DNA of 10,482 nt. It comes from Vicinamibacteria bacterium. GTDB lineage: Bacteria > Acidobacteriota > Vicinamibacteria > Vicinamibacterales > UBA2999. Location: contig JAICEG010000157.1 in assembly GCA_025924295.1 (NCBI GenBank), forward strand, positions 1-10,482. Reading direction: 5' to 3'. Shown here piece by piece: positions 1-5,368 of this stretch. The translations under genes were made by a program, and so were the position numbers. Every line of letters begins with the position of its first letter. Within the stretch, counting starts at the first letter, position 1. The notes below the pieces were generated by a model. That model was given only the letters and a program-made list of their open reading frames with translations. It ran no database searches and was not told the origin of the DNA.

Positions 1-66
1 GAGCAGAGGCATGTCAGGGCTGACGTCGACATCGTGACGCCGGCCATTTACGTCGAGCGAGATCAT
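1..66 (-). CDS. (2Fe-2S)-binding small subunit of an IorA-like molybdenum hydroxylase, N-terminal fragment
   Basis: Only the first 22 codons lie in the window; the gene continues leftward past base 1. The visible peptide begins MISLDVNGRRHDVDV and continues SPDMPLL. This is the N-terminal beta-grasp strand pattern of the small ferredoxin-like subunits of isoquinoline 1-oxidoreductase and aldehyde oxidase (xanthine dehydrogenase family), which normally run on into W-x-L-R-D and the first FeS cysteines. Family members pass electrons from a molybdopterin large subunit through two 2Fe-2S clusters to an acceptor, often a cytochrome c; the partner genes would lie outside the window. The start at 66-64 is chosen because AAGGAG sits six bases upstream. 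An in-frame ATG at 72-70 abuts the ribosome site and is unlikely to be used. The family call rests on a short peptide, so the substrate is unknown. Confidence 0.8.
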   Translation of the reverse strand, partial: MISLDVNGRRHDVDVSPDMPLL

Positions 67-72
67 GGGCAT

Positions 73-78
73 CTCCTT
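73..78 (-). promoter_or_regulatory. Ribosome binding site AAGGAG that decides the start of the (2Fe-2S) subunit gene
   Basis: Read on the minus strand, AAGGAG is followed by ATGCCC and then ATG. The first ATG touches the Shine-Dalgarno sequence with no spacer, while the second has a six-base spacer, so translation should begin at base 66. A loose -10-like GATAAT lies about ten bases further upstream on the same strand (plus-strand bases 87-92), but no good -35 box accompanies it. Confidence 0.6.
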
Positions 79-121
79 GGCCGCCCATTATCTCACCACC
101 CTGAATCTGCGTCCTCCACGC

Positions 122-154
122 GATTACGACACTGAGGCAGTGAGGCACAGAGAA
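122..154. repeat. Partial copy of the palindromic element at 520-600
   Basis: This 33-bp stretch, starting GATTACGACACTGAGGCAG, matches the left arm of the complete element at 520-554 except for a two-base deletion (AG after GACAC). The right arm is not preserved: the following bases carry only a weak TTTCCT match before diverging. It therefore looks like a decayed or truncated copy of the same dispersed element. It lies upstream of the (2Fe-2S) subunit gene, outside any gene. Confidence 0.75.
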
Positions 155-519
155 TGACTTTGCTTTCCTGGCGCCAAGGCAGCAGCTCCATCTACTTATG
201 GGTGCCCTTCGCCCAATCGCACGCAATAATCGGCGGTCGGGCCCACAACCCACACAGAAGCAAAGCCAAACTCACGTGCTGGGGAATTGTATTTCGCCAA
301 GCAACCAGCAAGTTGCTCAGAAACTGCGACTGCAGTGTGGCGCACGTCAATCGCAAGACTTTGAGCCGCGTAGCGGATGTCGCAACGCATCACAACCTAG
401 ACGCGCGGGCAGCGTCAGGGCATCAGCGGAGGCCGATTTCCCGGCCGCAGCGTCGCGGCCCGGCGGGCGGCACGCCGCTGGTCCGGCATCCGATGGAATT
501 GAAATCGCGTTCCCCAAAC
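155..519. other. Intergenic stretch with no recognisable gene
   Basis: This 365-bp stretch separates the partial and complete repeat copies. Open frames exist on both strands (for example plus-strand 154-543), but their translations are low in hydrophobic periodicity, match no family I recognise, start without a ribosome site and run straight into the palindromic repeat. Bases 241-300 are about 52% G+C by hand count, visibly lower than the flanking coding DNA. No tRNA cloverleaf or terminator with a T-tract is apparent. It may be promoter DNA for the leftward (2Fe-2S) gene plus decayed sequence. Confidence 0.5.
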
Positions 520-600
520 GATTACGACACAGTGAGGCAGTGAGGCACAGAGAACAAATCGGTTTTCCTCAGTGCCTCGGTGCCTCTGTGTGTCGTAATC
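520..600. repeat. 81-bp imperfect palindrome (REP/MITE-like element)
   Basis: The ends GATTACGACACA (520-531) and TGTGTCGTAATC (589-600) are perfect 12-bp inverted repeats. Pairing continues inward in the same register without gaps: 534-539 with 581-586, 541-548 with 572-579 (one G-T wobble), 550-552 with 568-570 and 554-556 with 564-566. The loop is 557-563. The arms contain runs of TGAGGCA or its complement, giving an internal near-repeat. Together with the partial copy at 122-154, this marks it as a dispersed element. It begins 17 bases beyond the stop of the di-haem cytochrome gene, so the transcript of that operon could fold here and end or be protected there, though no T-tract follows on the minus strand. 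Confidence 0.85.
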
Positions 601-616
601 AGCGAAAGCCGCCTGT

Positions 617-2059
617 TTAAAGGGTCTTCAGATACTCGAGGAGATCCTCGCGCTGATCGGCAGGCAGCTCCTGCCCGTAGGTGTGACCAGTGTTGGCGTT
701 GCCCTTCTCGCGCGTGTCGAAGCGTACGCCTTCGCGCTGCGCGTCGGCGCCGCTGCTCACGAAGCCCACGTCGGCCCAGTCGTAGACGTCGTAGGCACGA
801 TAGAACTCCGCGGGCCTCGTTTCAGGAAAGAGCAGCGCGCGCAGCGTCGGGACCGAACCGTTGTGAAGATACGGCGCCCGGAGCCACAGGCCGTCGAGCG
901 GCATGTTCGCGTAGCCTTCCGTCTTGCGGAAGTGCGAGAACTTCCACGGATATCCCTCGCCGAGTGTGTTCATCCGGGTCGCCAGTTCCGCACTGAACGA
1001 TCGCAGCCGCTCCGGATCGGTGCCAATCTGCTCCAGCGGCGTGACCTGTCCGATCTGCGGCGCACCGATGGCGTGACACGAGGCGCATGCACCCGCGTAG
1101 ACCGCGCCGCCGCGCGCGGCACGCGCCTGATCGATCCGGGCGGGCGGATACGCCGGCGGCTTCAGGTCCAGGATCCATTCCTCGATGCGTCCAAGCGCGG
1201 CGACATCCAGTGACTCGGGTGTCGCGCCGGCGCCGATCGCGGCGCTCTTGTTGCGCTCCTCGACCAGGTCGTTGTTGCCGTCCCAATGCAGCCACAGGTT
1301 TCGGCGCGGACGTTGATTCCAGAGTGACGGCAGGTCGGCGGTGCCCACCGTGTCGTCTTTGGACATGTCGAACCCGAAGAGCGCCTTGTAGGGATTGAAC
1401 GTATCGACCCGGCCGGGTCCCTGCGGCGGCCGCGCGTCGAACCATGCCGTCCGCTGCGCCTGATCGAGGATGCCGGAACGCGTGCGCCGTACGGCAACGA
1501 AGCGGTACGACAGGCTCTGAAGGAATCCGAAGTCGGGATTGATCTTCTCGATCGCATCGATCAGGTTCGACGCCGTGAAGCGTGGATCCTGTGCGACCGC
1601 GGTGAGGAACCGCGAATAGCCCTGGAGATCCATCCCGTGTGCCGGCATGCCAAGCACGATCTGCCGCGGTGACGAGGGTGTCTCGCGCACCGTCCCCACG
1701 TGACAGGTCGCGCAGTTGAGACCAGCGAGCTCGACGCCAAAGCTGCCGCTGGCGCGCGTTGTCCCAATCGGCCCGCGATCGGGAGACTCCTGGATGAACC
1801 CGAGCTTCTCCCAGCCCGTCCCGGGACGGTTGGGCAACTTGTCAGCAAAGACAATCGGCAGGACGCGGAAGATCCAGTACGGCACGCCCACGGTTTCCTC
1901 GGTGCCGAGGACCCCGTACTTGAAGTGTTCGACGATATCCTCCTCGCCGGGCGTCGGCGTTGTGCGGCACCCGGCGGCGAGCGACAGCATGCCGACGAAC
2001 ATCGCTGCCGCAAGAAGCATCTGCGGGGCCGCCCTGCGAACAAGAGTGTGTCTCATCAT
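617..2059 (-). CDS. Di-haem c-type cytochrome lipoprotein (RoxA / cytochrome c peroxidase-like superfamily)
   Basis: This 480-residue exported protein has a positively charged start, a hydrophobic segment and LAAG-Cys at residue 31, a lipobox-like site, so it is probably membrane-anchored in the periplasm. Two haem c sites are visible: CATCH at 116-120 and CASCH at 325-329. Near residues 391-405 it has LWLRAPYLHNGSVPTL, typical of MauG/RoxA-type di-haem proteins. The superfamily includes hydrogen peroxide reductases, the rubber oxygenases RoxA/RoxB, and the Pseudomonas aeruginosa oleate 10S-dioxygenase and diol synthase. It is shorter than RoxA (about 650-700 residues). It is the last gene of the three-gene operon. 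GGAG at 2072-2069, next to the upstream stop, gives a nine-base spacer to the first of two adjacent ATGs. Function could be hydroperoxide reduction, lipid oxygenation or electron transfer; sequence alone does not decide. Confidence 0.88.
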   Translation of the reverse strand: MMRHTLVRRAAPQMLLAAAMFVGMLSLAAGCRTTPTPGEEDIVEHFKYGVLGTEETVGVPYWIFRVLPIVFADKLPNRPGTGWEKLGFIQESPDRGPIGTTRASGSFGVELAGLNCATCHVGTVRETPSSPRQIVLGMPAHGMDLQGYSRFLTAVAQDPRFTASNLIDAIEKINPDFGFLQSLSYRFVAVRRTRSGILDQAQRTAWFDARPPQGPGRVDTFNPYKALFGFDMSKDDTVGTADLPSLWNQRPRRNLWLHWDGNNDLVEERNKSAAIGAGATPESLDVAALGRIEEWILDLKPPAYPPARIDQARAARGGAVYAGACASCHAIGAPQIGQVTPLEQIGTDPERLRSFSAELATRMNTLGEGYPWKFSHFRKTEGYANMPLDGLWLRAPYLHNGSVPTLRALLFPETRPAEFYRAYDVYDWADVGFVSSGADAQREGVRFDTREKGNANTGHTYGQELPADQREDLLEYLKTL

Positions 2060-2065
2060 TCACGC

Positions 2066-3844
2066 CTACTCCGATGGAGTGGTCGTTTTCTTCCACGGGT
2101 GGAATGCGTTCTGCACTCCTGACAGCGCGGGCCCGAGTTGTGGGTGGTGCCGGCGCAGGACGCTCAGCATCGTGTTCTTCTTGATGTAGTCCAGGCCGAA
2201 CTCGGTGTAGACCTCGGGGCGGTAGTCATCGGTGAAGAGGCGATCGCTCTTGAGCCGCCGCGATGCCATCAGAATGAAGATGCGGAAGGCTGTCTCGCTG
2301 AACCCGAACCCCGCGGGCAGCGGCTCGGCATAGAGTCCCGTCATCAGATCGACCTTCTCCAGGTCGCCACAGTAGACGTCCTTGATCTGCTTCCGCCATT
2401 CGGGCACGTCCGTCAGCTCGTCGAACGACTTCACGGGACTCTTGCCGAGCAGGCGCCTGAACTGGTTGTAACGCGGGACGCCTCGCTCGCGATCGCGGAA
2501 GATATCGACCGCCGCGAGGTCGAGGTGCTCGCCGTTGTCTCGCCGAAGATTCTGCAGCAATCGCGGATAGTTGTGCAGGCGGACCGCACCGGGGTGGCAG
2601 ATCCCGAAGGAGTAGAACAGATCGGGCATCGTGATCCGCTCGGTGATCGCCGGCGTGCGTTTGCCGCTGATCTCGTCGAGCCGTCGCGATTCGAGATGCC
2701 GTCCGGTGGCAACCGAATGGAACGCCACGTCATCCGGTATCAGCGGGTGCATCCGGTAAACCGACACAAACTCCTCGGTCAGGGAGTACGGTGCTGTGTG
2801 GTGGTCCGCCTTGCTGCCAACGATGCCGCCGAGTATTTCCTGGTCGTCCAGGAACGCCAGGGCATCCTGCAAGTCCTCACCGGCAAGGCCGGTCCAGTTG
2901 ACCTGCATACCGAGCTGGATGATCGGGTGCGGCACAATCGCCGGCGTCCACTCGATGGTGTGTATCTTCGCCATCAACGCCGAGTTGATCAGCCTGGCCT
3001 TGGTAAACAGCTGGTCGTCGGTCCACCCCGGGTTCTGATGCGCGAGCAGATCGCAGATGTGGTTGTGCTCGAGCGTGAACAACGTGTGCAGCATCGCCAG
3101 GCCGATCCACCAGTTGTCGGTGAACCCGGTGAAGGAGAGGCCGCTCTCGGGATCGACGGGCAGCAGACCGGTCGGCTCGATGCGCAGTCGCCCGTCGACC
3201 TGGGTCCGCAACTTGCCGGCGGTGACCGGATCGCCGCCGTAGATCTGCGAGGAGTCCCACCAGTGGCTGTTGAGATTCACGTACGCCGGTGGACGCTTCG
3301 AGTTCGGGGGCGCCGGATCCAGTTCGGTCCTCGGGATCCGCATCGCGGGATCGGACCAGTCGTCACCCGGTGCCAGGGGCAGGTCGATCGTGTCCGTCGC
3401 GGATCGTTTGTGCACGAACCAGTCGTGCACCATGAACTGGATCCATGCCGCGGCGAGCAGGTTGAGAATCGAGGCCGGCTGGAACTCGTGCCGCGTCATG
3501 AGCTCGCGGCTCACCACACGCGGGCTGGGAATCAACAGGTTCGCTGAATCGGGAAAGACCTCCTCGAGCGGCATGTTGCGACCGAACCGCCGCCCCACCG
3601 CGCCCATCGTCGGATACCGCAGATCGTTGAACGTCCCGTCCACGGTGCGGCTGGCGCGCACAGCCGGATCAGCGGCCGACGGGTCCTGCTCCTGCAACGG
3701 AGGCTCCTCGGTATCGTGCAGGTTCTTCTCGCGCAGCTGGTTCCGGATCTCGAGCAGATCGCCCATCGCGAAGAGGCGGGGCTTCTCGTACCACGGTCGG
3801 TCCTTGAGGCGCTTCGAGATCCTGGTGAACAGGTCATCAGGCAT
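2066..3844 (-). CDS. Fatty acid alpha-dioxygenase (alpha-DOX), animal haem peroxidase superfamily
   Basis: This 592-residue haem enzyme resembles plant alpha-dioxygenases (about 640 residues) along its whole length. Family members abstract the pro-R hydrogen at C2 of free fatty acids and add O2, giving 2R-hydroperoxides that decay to aldehydes one carbon shorter. Visible signatures are WIQFMVHDW with distal His140; a calcium-loop equivalent from Asp141 plus SHWWDSS (193-199); AKIHTIEWT with His295 and Thr300, matching the carboxylate-binding pair; YSLTEEFVSVYRMH with catalytic-type Tyr363 and proximal His366; RDRERGVPRYNQFRR (450-464); and MASRRLKSDR (526-535), which should supply the carboxylate-binding Arg. 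No signal peptide is seen, so it is probably cytoplasmic or peripherally membrane-bound. The ATG overlaps the end of the upstream flavoprotein gene by eight bases, and GGAG lies seven bases before it. I am confident of the family; the chain-length preference is unknown. Confidence 0.93.
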   Translation of the reverse strand: MPDDLFTRISKRLKDRPWYEKPRLFAMGDLLEIRNQLREKNLHDTEEPPLQEQDPSAADPAVRASRTVDGTFNDLRYPTMGAVGRRFGRNMPLEEVFPDSANLLIPSPRVVSRELMTRHEFQPASILNLLAAAWIQFMVHDWFVHKRSATDTIDLPLAPGDDWSDPAMRIPRTELDPAPPNSKRPPAYVNLNSHWWDSSQIYGGDPVTAGKLRTQVDGRLRIEPTGLLPVDPESGLSFTGFTDNWWIGLAMLHTLFTLEHNHICDLLAHQNPGWTDDQLFTKARLINSALMAKIHTIEWTPAIVPHPIIQLGMQVNWTGLAGEDLQDALAFLDDQEILGGIVGSKADHHTAPYSLTEEFVSVYRMHPLIPDDVAFHSVATGRHLESRRLDEISGKRTPAITERITMPDLFYSFGICHPGAVRLHNYPRLLQNLRRDNGEHLDLAAVDIFRDRERGVPRYNQFRRLLGKSPVKSFDELTDVPEWRKQIKDVYCGDLEKVDLMTGLYAEPLPAGFGFSETAFRIFILMASRRLKSDRLFTDDYRPEVYTEFGLDYIKKNTMLSVLRRHHPQLGPALSGVQNAFHPWKKTTTPSE

Positions 3845-5180
3845 GCACGGTCTCCGGCTCGACGAACGCTTCGGGTCGGAACACGGACATGATCTGCTCG
3901 ATCATCTCCTCACGAGACTTGAACCGCTTCTCCTCGTAACAACCGAGCGGGTTCTCGACGACGTTGACGAGGCACTTGTTGCAGTAGGTGCACGGCTGCT
4001 CTGGTTTGTCCTGGCCGCGGCGGAAGGTCTCGACGAGGTCGTTGTTGGCGATCAGCGGTCGCGCCGCGCTGACGGCGTCGCAGTCGCCACGACGGAGGGC
4101 GCCGGCGATCACCGATGCAGTTTGAAAACCACCGGTACAAATCACGGGGATCTTCACGGCGGCCTTGACGCGGCGAGCGTCGGGCAGGTTGGCGCCTTCG
4201 ATGTTCTCCGGCCGCACGCCGGCATCGACCCACTGGCGACGTGCCAGTTCCGGCAGACTTCGGAACAACAGGTAGTTCCTGAAAGCCAAGTCGCCTGCCG
4301 AGATCAGCGTGTCGTAGGTCTTGGTCAGCTCATCGACCGACAGATCGATGCCAGCCGGATTGCGCGGATGAGGGAAGAAGCTGCCGACCGAGACATGGAT
4401 GGCATCCACGCCGGCTTCCTCGAGCCACTTGCACACCTGCACCGACTCTTCCCAGGTGTTGCCCGACGGCCCCATGCCAAGGAAGGCGATCGCGTCGTTG
4501 TGTTCGTGGACGCTGATCTTCATCTGCAGGTGGAAGTCGTCGCCCACGCGGGCCCGGATCGCGCGCACGACCTCGAGGACGAAGCGCGCGCGGTTCTCGA
4601 GCGACCCGCCATATTCGTCCTTCCTGTCGTTGATCGCGGAACTGAGAAACTGGGTGATGAGGTATCCGTTGGCGCCATGCAGTTCGACGCCGTCGAGACC
4701 CGCCTCGCGCGCACGCCTGGCCCCCTCGGCAAAGTAATTGACGATCTCGGAGATCTGGGCTTTCGTGGCCGCCTCGCACCTGAATCCGTGGGTCGGATCC
4801 GACTTGCCGGTGGAACTGAGTGCCGTCTTGTACTCGATGCCCGGCAAGTCGCGCTGCCGGCCACTGTGGCTGAGCTGGAGGATGAACTTGCAGTCGTGCG
4901 CGTGAACCGCCTCCCCCACCTTCCGCCAGAACGGGATGTGCCGGTCGTCGTCGATCATCGCGTAGTTCGGCACGATGCGACCGCGCAGGTGGACAGGCAC
5001 GAACGACGACACGATCGCGCCAACACCACCCTTGGCGAACTTCGTTTCCCAGTTGATGCGCGCCTGGTTGCCGGATCCGTCGTAGTTGTCGAACCGTCCC
5101 GACACGTTGGAACGCAGGACGCGGTTCTTGATCGTCAGGTTGCGAAACTTGAGGGGTTGAAAGATCTCATCGAACGCCAC
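3837..5180 (-). CDS. Old yellow enzyme-family NADH:flavin oxidoreductase (ene-reductase type) with C-terminal Cys cluster
   Basis: This 447-residue FMN TIM-barrel protein begins IFQPLKFRNLTIKNR, the usual N-terminal signature. ELHGANGYLITQFLS (166-180) carries the substrate-binding His168/Asn171 pair, and DEYGGSLENRARF (188-200) is the family hallmark. ICTGGF (347-352) and AARPLIANND (372-381) fit the FMN phosphate-binding region. Family members reduce alpha,beta-unsaturated carbonyls or 2,4-dienoyl-CoA with NAD(P)H. After the barrel, Cys397, Cys400, Cys403 and Cys414 form CxxCxxC-x10-C, resembling the FeS site of 2,4-dienoyl-CoA reductase. That enzyme has CxxCxxxC and a further FAD/NAD domain that is absent here. 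There is no signal peptide, so it is probably cytoplasmic. It is the first gene of the operon. Its start is GTG, supported by GGAGG six bases upstream. The cysteines could bind a cluster or zinc; the true substrate is unknown. Confidence 0.9.
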   Translation of the reverse strand: MAFDEIFQPLKFRNLTIKNRVLRSNVSGRFDNYDGSGNQARINWETKFAKGGVGAIVSSFVPVHLRGRIVPNYAMIDDDRHIPFWRKVGEAVHAHDCKFILQLSHSGRQRDLPGIEYKTALSSTGKSDPTHGFRCEAATKAQISEIVNYFAEGARRAREAGLDGVELHGANGYLITQFLSSAINDRKDEYGGSLENRARFVLEVVRAIRARVGDDFHLQMKISVHEHNDAIAFLGMGPSGNTWEESVQVCKWLEEAGVDAIHVSVGSFFPHPRNPAGIDLSVDELTKTYDTLISAGDLAFRNYLLFRSLPELARRQWVDAGVRPENIEGANLPDARRVKAAVKIPVICTGGFQTASVIAGALRRGDCDAVSAARPLIANNDLVETFRRGQDKPEQPCTYCNKCLVNVVENPLGCYEEKRFKSREEMIEQIMSVFRPEAFVEPETVHA

Positions 5181-5186
5181 GTCCCG

Positions 5187-5191
5187 CCTCC
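5187..5191 (-). promoter_or_regulatory. Ribosome binding site GGAGG supporting the GTG start of the flavoprotein gene
   Basis: On the minus strand GGAGG is followed by six bases and then GTG at 5180-5178. The peptide from this GTG begins AFDEIFQPLKFRN after the initiator, exactly where old yellow enzyme family proteins normally begin, so the non-ATG start is well supported. Confidence 0.7.
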
Positions 5192-5248
5192 GATCGTTCC
5201 TAAAAACGAGCGATTCGCATAGATTTGCGTCGTGTCAGGTGTGCCAGG

Positions 5249-5304
5249 GGAAACCGAAGATAACGCGCAGCCACGCGAGAGTCAACGACGACTGCGTGGT
5301 TTCC
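5249..5304. promoter_or_regulatory. Nested inverted repeats in the divergent control region
   Basis: The 188-bp gap 5181-5368 must hold promoters for both the leftward lipid-oxidation operon and the rightward quinoprotein gene. Within it GGAAACC (5249-5255) pairs with GGTTTCC (5298-5304). Inside that, CCACGC (5271-5276) pairs with GCGTGG (5294-5299) and AGTC (5280-5283) with GACT (5290-5293). The two outer arms overlap by two bases (5298-5299), so they are alternative structures or alternative protein-binding half-sites. It could be an operator shared by both units or simply chance in GC-rich DNA. I saw no confident sigma-70 boxes; a TAGAGT on the plus strand at 5319-5324 is a weak -10 candidate. 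Confidence 0.35.
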
Positions 5305-5368
5305 GAACAGATTCGGCTAGAGTACGCGGTAGGCAGTCGCCCGAGACGGTGGGCTGCGTGGAGGGTGC

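Noticed and set aside
154..543. 129-codon plus-strand frame in the left intergenic region
   Set aside because: It has no ribosome site, no recognisable domain, and part of it is the palindromic repeat itself.
122..600. CRISPR array or integron attC sites
   Set aside because: There are only two repeat copies, one truncated, separated by 365 bp, with no regular spacers and no attC-type core sites.
617..2059. Specific call as rubber oxygenase RoxA
   Set aside because: The protein is much shorter than RoxA, is predicted to be a lipoprotein, and the shared motifs are common to the wider di-haem superfamily.
2138..3547. 469-codon plus-strand open frame opposite the alpha-DOX gene
   Set aside because: The translation is rich in Arg, Val and Gln without any recognisable fold; it is a codon-bias shadow of the minus-strand gene.
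3270..5222. 650-codon open frame on the plus strand
   Set aside because: It lies antisense to the flavoprotein and alpha-DOX genes, spans their junction, and its translation shows no domain. Long antisense frames are expected opposite high-GC genes; the minus-strand products match known families along their full length.
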